From the NCBI GenBank assembly GCA_021324735.1, contig JAJPIO010000006.1, positions 265,667 through 329,666 on the forward strand: a DNA stretch of 64,000 bases, given 5' to 3'. This DNA is from Bacteroidota bacterium. GTDB lineage: Bacteria; Bacteroidota; Ignavibacteria; Palsa-1295. A program made the position numbers and the translations under genes. Under the pieces are notes generated by a model, which made no database searches, was not told the origin of the DNA, and saw nothing but the letters and a program-made list of their open reading frames with translations. Below, piece by piece: positions 38,021-47,197 of this stretch. Each line of letters opens with the position of its first letter. The first letter of the stretch is position 1.

Positions 38021-38954
38021 CACCGGTCTCTCCTGTTTCTGGTGCTGAGGCCGGTTCCAATGTTTCGGCCTCGTCAAAATTTTGGTCTGCGACCGCTCGC
38101 GTGCGATCGAAATTCGGAAACATAAAGGGTTCGATTTCGACGGCAGCGCCTGTAGCAACGTCGATAGCGATACTTACACCGGAAATACGAATGCCATCTT
38201 TAGCAATTTCGTATTTATATGGCGTCTGATTGACGAAGCGCTTGATAGCAACATCGACCTTCATTCCGATCACACTCTCGTATGGCCCGCTCATTCCAAC
38301 ATCGGAAATATAGGCCGTGCCATTCGGAAGTATTTGGGCGTCGGCGGTTTGCACGTGGGTATGGGTACCAAGTACCGCGCTCACTTTTCCATCAAGATAC
38401 CGCGCAAGCGTTTGTTTCTCCGCCGTCGCTTCTGCGTGCATATCGACGATAATAATATTCGTATGCTCGCCAACCTTATCAAGTGCCCAATGGGAGACAC
38501 GGAAGGGACAGTCGATCGTTTGCATGTAGGTTCGGCCTTGCAAGTTTACGACGCCGATCTTAATGCCATCCTTCGTCTCACCGATCGCATATCCAGATCC
38601 CGCGTTCTCTCGCGGATAATTGGCGGGCCGAATAATTCGTCGATCCTCGGCTAGCAGCGCTCGCACATCCCAGCGATCCCAAACGTGGTTGCCAGTAGTG
38701 ATGACTTTTGCACCAGCATTGAATAACTCTTCGGCGTGCTTCTTCTGAAGCGATTTACCATCGGCGATATTCTCACCATTAACAATGATAAAGTCCGAGC
38801 GGTATTTCGAGGCTAAGCCCGGCAGCATTCTCGAAACCATCGAGAGCGCGCCCGTTCCAACCACATCGCCAATAAATAGTACCCGGACGGTCGTAGGACC
38901 TCCGGTAGATTCTAATTCGTGATTGTTCGAGGTAAATTCAGGGGTATCCGGCAT
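38013..38954 (-). CDS. YmdB-like metallophosphodiesterase
   Basis: 313 residues from the ATG at 38954 (MPDTPEF), with an extra 20-residue N-terminus before the conserved VRVLFIGDVVG. Metal-site motifs: GDVVG, VNGENIADGKSL, TTGNHVWDR, DMHAEATAEKQ, GTHTHVQTAD. The family (TIGR00282) includes B. subtilis YmdB, a phosphodiesterase acting on 2',3'-cyclic nucleotides that affects biofilm and motility decisions. An acidic tail of about 35 residues (DEAETLEPASAPETGETG) is unusual for the family. Overlaps folD by 8 bases, so probably one transcript. Confidence 0.92.
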   Translation of the reverse strand: MPDTPEFTSNNHELESTGGPTTVRVLFIGDVVGTGALSMVSRMLPGLASKYRSDFIIVNGENIADGKSLQKKHAEELFNAGAKVITTGNHVWDRWDVRALLAEDRRIIRPANYPRENAGSGYAIGETKDGIKIGVVNLQGRTYMQTIDCPFRVSHWALDKVGEHTNIIIVDMHAEATAEKQTLARYLDGKVSAVLGTHTHVQTADAQILPNGTAYISDVGMSGPYESVIGMKVDVAIKRFVNQTPYKYEIAKDGIRISGVSIAIDVATGAAVEIEPFMFPNFDRTRAVADQNFDEAETLEPASAPETGETGDA

Positions 38955-39024
38955 TCGATTTCTCCGGCATGGAAACAGCAATAAGGCCGGGTTCGTCCCG
39001 CAATCAAAGAAAGCAATGCCGGAC

Positions 39025-40713
39025 TTAGTGCTCCACGATCATATTAACCTCACCACTCGAACTATCAGCAAACTCGATTCGAGCGTGATAAGCAGCACTG
39101 GCAAGGTCCTTAACCCACAACAGAACTTCGAGACCATGTCCTGTGACATCGAACGAACGGACGAGGTGGCCATTCGTTGCAAAGAGCATGACCCGCCTGA
39201 CCTCCTTGGGTACAGAAAGGGTGATCTCATCGGTGGCGGGATTCGGATAAGCGCGCACTGCAATGCTATCTGTTGGATGATAAACTCTTGCGGGTGCAGC
39301 AATGCCATAGGCGATTAACTCTCGCTCGCTACCATCCACATTGACGGGCTGGCCACCAATGGTGGTCCCGGCATGAGCCATATTCATTTTTATAATACCG
39401 ATACCTTTGGAAAGCCATATCATTTGTGTCGTGCTAAAACTCCCCAGTGGCAAGGGACCAAGACTAACTTGAACGTTTGCTGTAAGATCGAACCGGTAAG
39501 CAGAATCGAACGAAGCGCGCGGCACCGTTACATGCTCGGAGCCGCGATAGGCGCCTGTAAAAGTAATAGTCACGGTTGCACCGGAATATGTACCTGTAAG
39601 TGTAGTGACTGGATAAGAAGTATTAACGGCCAAAGACGTTTTGAAGTAATCAAGCCACTGATTTGGCGGAGTAAAAACAGAAGCAAGGTTTGCAGGTAAC
39701 ACATAGTTGAGCATCGCTTGATCGCCGAAGACTTGAATATCACCCGCTGACGTCGCACGAAAATGAAGATCAGAGACCTGGCCGGCGCTGCTGGTTGTCT
39801 TATAACTTGTGTCTCGTATCCACGCTACATTATTCGAACCCTGGAATTGTAGCCCCGTAGCAAATACCGTTTGCGAGCTGCGATAAGTGTTGGGTTTCTG
39901 ACCGCTGGTTACGGTATCATACTGGTTGAAATCAACGAAACGGCGAAGATCGAACGGCAGTAGATCGGCCGCGACGACCGGCTTACTCGTACCATGTTCG
40001 ACGCCAGGAGAAGGCAAGAATAAAGCAAAGTCATAGGAGGAGTTTAAGGTTGTGACGCCCGCTTTATTGCGCTCCATCGACACACCATATTTAAGGTTAG
40101 GACCGCCCGTATGACCGGCATCGATCGACGCAGGCAGATGGCCGGCAACCCAGGCGGTATCATATTGTACACCATCAATAATGGAGGAAAGCGGAATACT
40201 GCTGCCACTTACACCGGTACCATTTGTGAGAACGATCGCATCGGCAATAGGTGATGGGGTCAGTCCGGGATACGTCAGGGCAGCCGATGAGTGCGTCAGT
40301 TGAACGGCTTTAGGATTGTGAGGCCCAGGTGTTGCGACAGCTTCATACCCTGCAAATGATAGATCGAGACCACCCGAGTGATTTGTAGCGCTGGCAGCGA
40401 TCACAATAAATGCACCGGGTGCAACGGCAAGCGTCTTATCACCGGCTTGCCCCGGAAAACTCCAAATGGTCTGTACGCCCGTTAATGATGCCCCGGAAAG
40501 ATCACCGCCCGTTGCACCAAACTGCACGAGTTTGCAACCATCGAGATATTGCGTCGTAGTTTGCGGATTATAGAGCTCGATAAATTGATCGTTAATAGCA
40601 GCATTGGTACCGATATAGATCTCGTTAATTACAAGACCAGCCTGAGCGTAAGCTTGTAATTGCAACACAACGCTAGCCACAAGGATAAAAGCGACTCGAC
40701 GGGATATCTTCAT
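39025..40713 (-). CDS. Secreted lamin-tail/DUF4876-like protein with T9SS sorting domain
   Basis: 562 residues from the ATG at 40713 (MKISRRVAFILVASVVLQ, signal ending QAYAQ). The N-terminal part begins LVINEIYIGTNAAINDQFIELYNPQ, as in lamin-tail-like/DUF4876 domains of Bacteroidota secreted proteins. The central part is beta-rich without a recognised catalytic motif. The tail AYPNPATDEITLSV to MIVEH is a type A T9SS domain. Remarkably, the region upstream of the gene holds two more decayed copies of its 5' end (40811-41129). Confidence 0.8.
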   Translation of the reverse strand: MKISRRVAFILVASVVLQLQAYAQAGLVINEIYIGTNAAINDQFIELYNPQTTTQYLDGCKLVQFGATGGDLSGASLTGVQTIWSFPGQAGDKTLAVAPGAFIVIAASATNHSGGLDLSFAGYEAVATPGPHNPKAVQLTHSSAALTYPGLTPSPIADAIVLTNGTGVSGSSIPLSSIIDGVQYDTAWVAGHLPASIDAGHTGGPNLKYGVSMERNKAGVTTLNSSYDFALFLPSPGVEHGTSKPVVAADLLPFDLRRFVDFNQYDTVTSGQKPNTYRSSQTVFATGLQFQGSNNVAWIRDTSYKTTSSAGQVSDLHFRATSAGDIQVFGDQAMLNYVLPANLASVFTPPNQWLDYFKTSLAVNTSYPVTTLTGTYSGATVTITFTGAYRGSEHVTVPRASFDSAYRFDLTANVQVSLGPLPLGSFSTTQMIWLSKGIGIIKMNMAHAGTTIGGQPVNVDGSERELIAYGIAAPARVYHPTDSIAVRAYPNPATDEITLSVPKEVRRVMLFATNGHLVRSFDVTGHGLEVLLWVKDLASAAYHARIEFADSSSGEVNMIVEH

Positions 40714-41129
40714 AAGATCAACATCAAAACCCATAACTCTCATCAGAGTTACAAAGCCAGTAATCCTAAAATCTCTGTAATCAATCCTGAAAATCCATCC
40801 GATCCTGCAGACCAGCCTGAGCGTAAACTTCTAAGTGCAACAGCACGGCAGCCACAACGATAAAAGCGACTCGAATATATTCAAAGGATCAACACCAAAA
40901 CCCATAATTCTCACCCGAGTTACAAATGCCAGTAATCCCAAAAATTCTCCTAAAAATCCATCCAATCCTGCAGATCGACCTGAACGTAAGCTTGTAAGTG
41001 CAGTAGCAGCCATAGGTATAGAGCGACTAGGTCGAAATATGATAGTCAACACCAGAACTCGTAATTCTCATTAGAGTTACAAAAGCCCGTAATCCCAAAA
41101 ATTCTCCTGAAAATCCATCCAATCCTGCG
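40636..41129 (-). repeat. Three tandem degenerate copies of a gene 5' end (signal-peptide cassette plus leader)
   Basis: Units 40636-40810 (contains the real start of the 39025-40713 gene), 40811-40973 and 40974-41129, of about 175, 163 and 156 bases. On the minus strand the signal peptide core reads RVAFILVASVVLQLQAYAQ in the first, RVAFIVVAAVLLHLEVYAQ in the second and LVALYLWLLLHLQAYVQ in the third. The leaders share blocks such as gagttacaaa and atccatccaatcctgca. Copies two and three have no continuing frame. This fills the 438-base gap before lolC; no other gene is seen. Confidence 0.85.
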
Positions 41130-41151
41130 AATCCTGGTTAAATTTGTATAA

Positions 41152-42402
41152 ATGCGCTACGAATTCTTTCTCGCTCGTCGGTATGCCTTTTCGAAACGTC
41201 GCGAGAATTTCATCACCATAATCAGTATTCTTTCGATCGTGGGGCTTGCCGTCGGGACGGGAGCGCTCATTATTGTACTCTCTGTCTTCAACGGATTTTC
41301 CTCGGTCGTCACTAATATCTACGTCAGTTTCGACCCCCATGTCCGTATAACCGCCGCAGAATCGGGACCGGACACGTCTAGCACTGTTGAGAATCCCGTT
41401 ATTACAAATACGGATAGTATTCTTCGCGTTGTAAAAAGTGTGGAGGATGTAACGGCTGCTGCACCGGCCATTCACGGCCAGGCCGTATTGGTACATTATA
41501 CACTGCCCAAAGTTGTCGAACTTACTGGAATCTCGGATACCGGCGCTCGTCTGGTCTCCGGACTGGGAAAGAGTATTCAATCCGGCTCACTCACACTCGA
41601 TTCAAATTCGATCGTCGTCGGTCAGCTTATGGCAGATGAATTGGCATTGCAGGTCGGTGATAGTCTGGAGGTGTATTCCCCCACCGGTCTCGAACGCATT
41701 CTAACCGAGCCGGTAACACCACGTATGAAGCGGCTCTTTGTCCGTGGAATATTTGCAGCGAACAACCGTGATTATGATGCCTCGAATGCCTACACCGGTC
41801 CGGAGGTCGCTCGCGATCTGTTCGATGTACCAGAAAATGCTGTAACCACGATCGATGTTCGCACGAAGGACATACGGCTATCGAATGACATCAAGGGACG
41901 GATCGCCGAAAAATTGGGAAAGCAATTCGATGTACGATCGTGGTATGACCTTCACACCGAATTGTATTCTGTAATGGAGATCGAGCGATGGGTCGCCTAC
42001 ATTATTCTATTCCTTATTGTCGGCGTAGCAGCTTTTAGCATTTTCAGTTCTCTGACGTTGACCGTATTCGAGAAGCAACGCGATATCGGGCTTCTACGGG
42101 CTCTCGGCGCACCGGTGGACGGCATCCGAAAAGTGTACCTTTTTCAAGGTACACTTGTGGGGCTCATTGGCACGGCCACAGGATGTGCATTAGGTATCAT
42201 CGTCGTTCTCTTACAACAGCGATTCGGCTTTTTCCCACTCGATACCAGTGTTTACATTATTCCATCACTGCCGGTCGAATTGCGCTGGGAGGACTTTGTT
42301 GCTGTCGGTATCGGTTCGATGCTGCTTACAATGCTTTGCACACTGTTCCCATCCCGACGAGCCGCTCGCGTCGATCCGGCTGTTGCGCTTCGATGGGAGT
42401 AA
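41152..42402 (+). CDS. lolC: Lipoprotein-releasing ABC transporter permease (LolC/LolE family)
   Basis: 416 residues. Extracts lipoproteins from the inner membrane for delivery to the outer membrane with LolD. One N-terminal helix (FITIISILSIVGLAVGTGALIIVLSVFNGF), a periplasmic domain of about 220 residues, then three C-terminal helices (VAYIILFLIVGVAAFSIFSSL, LFQGTLVGLIGTATGCALGIIVVLL, FVAVGIGSMLLTMLCTLFPSRRAARVDPAVALRWE), the FtsX/MacB topology. Only one permease gene is here, so a homodimer (LolF-like) is likely. Followed after 10 bases by lolD. Several lipoproteins in this window would be its cargo. Confidence 0.92.
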   Translation: MRYEFFLARRYAFSKRRENFITIISILSIVGLAVGTGALIIVLSVFNGFSSVVTNIYVSFDPHVRITAAESGPDTSSTVENPVITNTDSILRVVKSVEDVTAAAPAIHGQAVLVHYTLPKVVELTGISDTGARLVSGLGKSIQSGSLTLDSNSIVVGQLMADELALQVGDSLEVYSPTGLERILTEPVTPRMKRLFVRGIFAANNRDYDASNAYTGPEVARDLFDVPENAVTTIDVRTKDIRLSNDIKGRIAEKLGKQFDVRSWYDLHTELYSVMEIERWVAYIILFLIVGVAAFSIFSSLTLTVFEKQRDIGLLRALGAPVDGIRKVYLFQGTLVGLIGTATGCALGIIVVLLQQRFGFFPLDTSVYIIPSLPVELRWEDFVAVGIGSMLLTMLCTLFPSRRAARVDPAVALRWE

Positions 42403-42412
42403 TTAATTATAC

Positions 42413-43111
42413 ATGGCAAATACTATTCTCGAAGCTCGCGATCTAACGAAACGCTACCCTGTGCGAGGAAGAGCGGATGTCGAGGTGTTTCGCGATCTTT
42501 CCTTTTCTCTTAACGAAGGCGAGCTCGTTACTTTGATCGGCCCCTCGGGCTCCGGTAAAAGCACGCTATTGCATTTACTCGGCACGCTCGATAAACCGAG
42601 CTCGGGTGAAGTCATTATCGAAGGGGAAAATGTCGCAAAATTAGAGGATCGTGAACTGAGCGCTTTCCGCAACAAGCGCATTGGATTTATCTTCCAATTC
42701 CATCATTTGCTTCCAGAATTTACAGCGATCGAAAATGTGGCAATGCCAGCCATGATCGCCGGTAAGCCGTTTGACGAGGTACGTGCGCGGGCGACCGAAC
42801 TGCTCGGCGATGTCGGCCTTGCCGAACGGCTGGACCATCGCCCTTCGATGCTCTCCGGTGGCGAAGCACAGCGAGTCGCCGTTGCGCGGGCGTTTATGAT
42901 GAAGCCTGCACTCATTCTTGCCGATGAGCCTACCGGCAATCTCGATACTCGGAATAGCGATATTCTCTTCAATATCATCACTAATCTTTCCCGAAAGCAC
43001 CAACAGACGTTCCTTATCGCCACGCACAATCTCGATCTGGCCAAGCAATCGGATCGGGTGATGCATTTGGAGAGCGGCTCCCTCACAACCAATAAAGCGA
43101 TAGTTGGCTAA
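42413..43111 (+). CDS. lolD: Lipoprotein-releasing system ATPase
   Basis: 232 residues. Walker A GPSGSGKST (43-51), Q-loop IFQFHHLLPEFTAIENV (the HHLLPEFTA stretch is typical of LolD), signature MLSGGEAQRVAVARA, Walker B LILADEPTGNLD and switch His in IATHNLDLA. Pairs with the upstream permease, 10 bases away. Confidence 0.95.
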   Translation: MANTILEARDLTKRYPVRGRADVEVFRDLSFSLNEGELVTLIGPSGSGKSTLLHLLGTLDKPSSGEVIIEGENVAKLEDRELSAFRNKRIGFIFQFHHLLPEFTAIENVAMPAMIAGKPFDEVRARATELLGDVGLAERLDHRPSMLSGGEAQRVAVARAFMMKPALILADEPTGNLDTRNSDILFNIITNLSRKHQQTFLIATHNLDLAKQSDRVMHLESGSLTTNKAIVG

Positions 43112-43157
43112 AGCAAAATCGGAACAAGAGACCTCGCTGGGCAGTTAGCTCGTACCT

Positions 43158-43514
43158 ATGTCCAAGACAGCTACTCCAGCACGCCCGGTTCGTACGCAGG
43201 CACGTCAGGTGCCTAGTCGTCAGCAGCCTCTCTCGTCACGTACGAAAAAGAAGGAAGGCGGCCCCATTCGGCCGTTCCAAATGCCGTTCGAGGCGAAGAA
43301 TATTCGAATTATCGTGCTTGGTATTCTCGTCGTAGGAATTGGCTATCTCGTTATGTGGATGAGCCCGACGATGAGTGATATGGCGCTCACGGTTGCACCG
43401 ATCCTCCTGATTCTCGGCTACTGCGTGATCATCCCTTATGGCATCATGACGGGAATTCGCAGTAAACGCTCGAGCACAACGCCGACGGAGACTTCCACCA
43501 ACGGCGCAGCCTAA
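43158..43514 (+). CDS. DUF3098-like small membrane protein
   Basis: 118 residues. A basic, Pro/Gln/Ser-rich N-terminus of 45 residues is followed by two membrane helices (IIVLGILVVGIGYLVMWM and MALTVAPILLILGYCVIIPYGIM). The core FEAKNIRIIVLGILVVGIGY with LTVAPILLILGY matches DUF3098, small proteins of Bacteroidota often near lolD/ftsX and cell-division genes. Function unknown. Its stop codon overlaps the convergent rimM stop within CTAA. Confidence 0.75.
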   Translation: MSKTATPARPVRTQARQVPSRQQPLSSRTKKKEGGPIRPFQMPFEAKNIRIIVLGILVVGIGYLVMWMSPTMSDMALTVAPILLILGYCVIIPYGIMTGIRSKRSSTTPTETSTNGAA

Positions 43515-44053
43515 TCGGCTTTGCCTTCGTACGGTTCGAGCAACCGTACTCTCAATTCTTTTTTCTTTACGTCCAATGCTCGGACTTCCTCTCCGGCGTT
43601 GGTGACCATGTGTTCTGTCCCATTCAGATCGAGCACAAAAATGTCCGCCGATGGCATATCGACGACGTTCTTCACCGTGCCTATTTGCGTACCCGATTCA
43701 TCATCGATCACCGCCATACCGATGACCTCGTCATAATAGGCTCGGCCTTTAGGTAGCTTTAACCGCTCCGTTTCTGGGATTAGAATTTCGGCGCCGTTTA
43801 AGGTTTCTGCCTCGGTACGGTCTTCCACTTCCTTGATCTTTAGGAGCAGTCCTTTGTGGACTTCGTGGATCGTCTGAACATGTCGTTCTACAATTTCTCC
43901 ACTTTTTAATCGCAAAAAGAATCGAGCGAGTTTTGAAAATCGATTCTCATTCCATGTAAGTGGCACGAGTTCCACTTCACCTTTTAGCCCGTGCGCCTTT
44001 CGTATGCGGCCGATAAGAACCAGATCGGCTTCGTTAACTTGCAGTTTTTCCAC
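43511..44053 (-). CDS. rimM: Ribosome maturation factor RimM
   Basis: 180 residues, GTG start. Assists 16S rRNA processing and 30S head assembly with S19. N-terminal barrel opens LVLIGRIRKAHGLKGEVEL; the PRC-barrel half contains AYYDEVIGMAV and NVVDMPSADIFVLDL. In most bacteria rimM directly follows rpsP; here a kinase and a receiver/reductase gene lie between. 26 bases after the upstream stop. Confidence 0.93.
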   Translation of the reverse strand: MEKLQVNEADLVLIGRIRKAHGLKGEVELVPLTWNENRFSKLARFFLRLKSGEIVERHVQTIHEVHKGLLLKIKEVEDRTEAETLNGAEILIPETERLKLPKGRAYYDEVIGMAVIDDESGTQIGTVKNVVDMPSADIFVLDLNGTEHMVTNAGEEVRALDVKKKELRVRLLEPYEGKAD

Positions 44054-44063
44054 GTTCTTCTTA

Positions 44064-44085
44064 AGTACCTATACAGAACCTATAC
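44064..44085 (-). repeat. 11-bp tandem repeat over the stop of the receiver/reductase gene
   Basis: On the minus strand GTATAGGTTCT and GTATAGGTACT lie head to tail (10 of 11 match). The first contains the last codon and stop (GTA TAG). The pattern matches the stop-region repeats at 3260-3298 and 20362-20436. Confidence 0.65.
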
Positions 44086-45735
44086 TTCAGCTAAATACTG
44101 ATGAACAAAGCTGACGGCCATAGCGCCTTCGCCAACTGCACTTGCAACGCGGTTCATAGCACCGGCCCGAACGTCTCCGGCAGCAAAGATACCCGGCGAG
44201 CATGTTTCGAGAAGATAGGGATCGCGTTTTAGCCGCCATGACATATTAAAGCCTTCCTTCGCTCGAAGATCGCGGCCCGTCAGAATAAAACCATGGTCGT
44301 CCTTTAGGACGCCTTGAGCCCACTCGGTATACGGTTTAGCCCCGATCAGAATAAAGAGTGCATCAGCATTAACCGTATGCTCCTTACCATCATTAGAGTG
44401 CAGTACGAGCGACTCAAGATGTCCATTGCCCCTTGCTTCTACGACTTCCGTTTCTGGAATAACCGTAATGTTAGATGTATGCGAAATATTATCTATAAGA
44501 TAAGCCGACATCGTCGAGGACAGATCTTGCCGTCGAATAACAATGTAAACGTGTTCAGCAAAGCGCGCAAGATGGAGCGCCGCTTGCCCAGCGGAATTTC
44601 CACCACCGATAACATAAACTTGTTTACCTCGGGTCTGGGCTGCTTCGATCGTAGCAGCGCCATAATAGACTCCCGCACCGGTTAGTTCAGCAATGCCTTT
44701 CGTTTCGAGTTGACGGTAGGCTACGCCAGTAGTAATGATGACGCTGCGTGTATTGATTTGAGAGCCATCGGCAAGACGCACGGTTTTGTATTGATCGGCA
44801 CTGGAAATATCCAGTACTTCTTGCGGGGTGAGGAATTCTATTCCAAAACGAGTCGCCTGAGTTACAGCTCGGCGAGTAAGCTCGGCACCGCTTAGCCCTT
44901 TTGGAAAGCCCAGATAATTTTCGATCTTTGAACTGGTGCCAGCCTGCCCTCCCGGTGCTTGCTTCTCAACAAGCAATGTCTTGAGTCCCTCCGATCCCGC
45001 ATATACAGCAGCAGCTAATCCCGCCGGCCCCGCGCCAATGATCACTACATCGTAAAAATTTGAACTGGCGGTCGGTCGTAACCCAAGTTTTTCGGCGAGC
45101 GAGCGCAGTTCCAGGTTCGTCGCGGCCGTGCCATCATCCAGCATTACGATCGGCAGATCCGAATTGGAAAAACCATTAAGTGCCATCAGCTCCTGCGCGC
45201 GGGGGTTCGTTTCTACATCTAACCATTGATACGGGATTAGATGGCCTGCCAAAAATTCTTTGATGGCGTGAGACTTCGGCGAAAACTGATAGCCTATAAC
45301 TCGAATACTTGCTAAGTCCGGTTTGTAGTTAGCATGCCAATCGTCAAGCAATTCATCGAGTATAGGATAAAGCTTTTCTTCCGGCGGATCCCAGGGCTTC
45401 AGCAAATAATAGTCGAGGTCGACATCATTGATGGCCTTAATAGCCGTGTCGATATCCGAATAAGCGGTGAGAAGCATGCGTTTTGCTTCCGGGAAGAATT
45501 CCTTAGATCGTTCGAGAAAATCCACACCCTGCATTTTCGGCATACGCTGGTCCACAATGAAGAGAGCCACCTCCTCGCCGGTTCGCTTCAACTCTTTTAG
45601 ACTATCGAGCGCTTCTGGAGCATCGTCCGTATTAAGTACCCGATAGTCGGACTTGTATTTCGAGCGGACATCACGCGCCAGTGCTCGCAATACTTGCGGA
45701 TCATCGTCGACAAGGAAAATAATAGGCAGCTTCAT
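44080..45735 (-). CDS. Response-regulator receiver fused to a thioredoxin-reductase-like flavoprotein lacking the redox CxxC
   Basis: 551 residues. A receiver domain (1-130) has the acid pocket DDD at 10-12, phospho-acceptor Asp62 (FIVDQRMPK) and Lys113 (LLKPW). A short thioredoxin-like segment (about 143-220, IRVIGYQFSPKSHAIKEFL) follows. Residues 227-551 are a thioredoxin-reductase fold with the FAD motif GAGPAG (234-239), NADPH motif VIGGGNSAGQAA and C-terminal GIFAAGDVR. At the place of the CATC active site the sequence is GAAT (359-362), so disulfide reduction is not possible; NAD(P)H sensing or an unrelated electron transfer is more likely. Such fusions exist in other bacteria next to a cNMP-type kinase. 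Here it follows its kinase by 12 bases. Confidence 0.9.
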   Translation of the reverse strand: MKLPIIFLVDDDPQVLRALARDVRSKYKSDYRVLNTDDAPEALDSLKELKRTGEEVALFIVDQRMPKMQGVDFLERSKEFFPEAKRMLLTAYSDIDTAIKAINDVDLDYYLLKPWDPPEEKLYPILDELLDDWHANYKPDLASIRVIGYQFSPKSHAIKEFLAGHLIPYQWLDVETNPRAQELMALNGFSNSDLPIVMLDDGTAATNLELRSLAEKLGLRPTASSNFYDVVIIGAGPAGLAAAVYAGSEGLKTLLVEKQAPGGQAGTSSKIENYLGFPKGLSGAELTRRAVTQATRFGIEFLTPQEVLDISSADQYKTVRLADGSQINTRSVIITTGVAYRQLETKGIAELTGAGVYYGAATIEAAQTRGKQVYVIGGGNSAGQAALHLARFAEHVYIVIRRQDLSSTMSAYLIDNISHTSNITVIPETEVVEARGNGHLESLVLHSNDGKEHTVNADALFILIGAKPYTEWAQGVLKDDHGFILTGRDLRAKEGFNMSWRLKRDPYLLETCSPGIFAAGDVRAGAMNRVASAVGEGAMAVSFVHQYLAEV

Positions 45736-45747
45736 GACGGACCGCTG

Positions 45748-47127
45748 TTATGCGCGTGGAAATGAAATGATAAATTCGGTTCGTCCTGGCTTCGAGTTAA
45801 CGTCGACAGTGCCCTTGTGAATTCGAACAACCTTTTGTACGATGTCCAGTCCGACACCAGTCCCTTCCCCTACGCCCTTGGTCGTAAAGAACGGATCGAA
45901 TATCCGTTCGAGATTCTCCTGTGGAATACCAGGGCCATTATCGATAATGGAAAAGACGACATGGGTAGGTGTGTTCGAACTTCGCACGGTTAACTCCCCA
46001 CCAGCATTCATCGCATCGAGCGCATTATCGATAAGGTTTGTCCAAACCTGATTCAGCTCACCCGGGAATCCCATGATCAACGGTAATTTCTCAGCAAGTT
46101 CATCATGAAGTTCGACGTTGCTTTTTCGCATTTTATGCTGGAGCATAACGATGGTATTTCGAATTCCATCGTTGATGCAAACCTCCTGCATATCCTGAAC
46201 CTGGTCCATCCGTGTATAGCTTTTCACCGATTGAACCAACTCTGATATTCGCCGTGCAGCCGTGGCTATCTCATGCACTGTCTTTGCCTCCGTAAGCTCG
46301 CTCATAAGCCACGTGACGACCGGTTCAAGTGAGGCCCGAGTCACTGTATGGCGAATTTCTTCTAAGTCTTTCGATTCAAAACCGGCTTCGACCAGGACAT
46401 CGGCGCTCTCGTCTTTAATATTATGGTCCTCAAGCCACTCTATAATTTCATCCTCTCGTCGTTTGCGTTCAAGAAGTGGAAGACGAAATCCTGGGGATGG
46501 TCTTGGGCGCCCTAAAATTTTACGAAGCCCCTCCATCTCGGTCTCGTTCAATCTCGGACCATTGAAGCTAGTTAGCGCAAGGGCAAGTTCACTACTCTGT
46601 TTTTGCAGTGATTCTGCACCGCGAAGTATTGCTGACGCTGGATTATTAAGCTCATGAGCCAAGCCTGCGGAGAGCTTACCCAACGACATCAATTTCTCAT
46701 TCTGAAAGTGAATGCCAGTGAAGTGGCGCGCGCGATCGACCATGGAATGAACGATCATCTCCGTCATCTCATAATTTCGCTCGGCCAGTTCTTTGAACTT
46801 CGACTTATGGAGGCCCAAATATGTAGCGTCGGAAATAACCTCGACGAATATCGGCGCTGCCTTCATTCGCGAGAATGGCAGCGTACCCGTGAAGGCTACA
46901 GGTTCATTATTGGCTTGGATCTTCTTCTGGTTTTGCTGTATACTGTAGCCCTGAAGCTCCCCTTCGAGGAGGACGATCATCTCTTCAAACAGGTCTCCCG
47001 GGCGCGCGACAAGCACCCCTTTATTGATCGTTTTAAGAGTGGACTCACCGACTAACCACTCGAATTGGGTACGCGGGATAGAACTTAGCTCTGGCCTGGA
47101 GCAAAGAAAATCGACAATATCTTTCAT
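45748..47127 (-). CDS. Cytosolic histidine kinase with cNMP-binding-like sensor domain
   Basis: 459 residues without membrane helices. Residues 1-130 form a cyclic-nucleotide-binding-like barrel ([42 protein letters not shown]). The dimerisation/phosphoacceptor segment has His158 ([16 protein letters not shown]). The ATPase domain contains [14 protein letters not shown] (N box), [29 protein letters not shown] (F and G boxes). It most likely phosphorylates the receiver of the adjacent reductase-like protein. ATG start; a 13-bp hairpin lies 7 bases upstream and no ribosome site is visible, so translation may be controlled. Sits between rpsP and rimM. Confidence 0.9.
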   Translation of the reverse strand: MKDIVDFLCSRPELSSIPRTQFEWLVGESTLKTINKGVLVARPGDLFEEMIVLLEGELQGYSIQQNQKKIQANNEPVAFTGTLPFSRMKAAPIFVEVISDATYLGLHKSKFKELAERNYEMTEMIVHSMVDRARHFTGIHFQNEKLMSLGKLSAGLAHELNNPASAILRGAESLQKQSSELALALTSFNGPRLNETEMEGLRKILGRPRPSPGFRLPLLERKRREDEIIEWLEDHNIKDESADVLVEAGFESKDLEEIRHTVTRASLEPVVTWLMSELTEAKTVHEIATAARRISELVQSVKSYTRMDQVQDMQEVCINDGIRNTIVMLQHKMRKSNVELHDELAEKLPLIMGFPGELNQVWTNLIDNALDAMNAGGELTVRSSNTPTHVVFSIIDNGPGIPQENLERIFDPFFTTKGVGEGTGVGLDIVQKVVRIHKGTVDVNSKPGRTEFIISFPRA

Positions 47128-47134
47128 AAGACGA

Positions 47135-47163
47135 CATAGCCTAACCCATTGGGTTAGGCTATG
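47135..47163 (-). promoter_or_regulatory. 13-bp perfect hairpin just before the kinase start
   Basis: catagcctaaccc / gggttaggctatg with a 3-nt loop; both strands form it. It ends 7 bases before the kinase ATG and begins 34 bases after the rpsP stop. No T run follows on the minus strand, so it looks less like a terminator than a translational block, an RNA-processing site or an operator. Confidence 0.65.
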
Positions 47164-47197
47164 GTAGACAACGGTATGAAACTAACGGTTCGAAGGA

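Noticed and set aside
41077-41580. Minus-strand 167-codon open frame overlapping lolC
   Set aside because: Antisense to lolC and ends in the repeat array (NQDSQDWMDFQEN); this is repeat-derived reading, not a gene.
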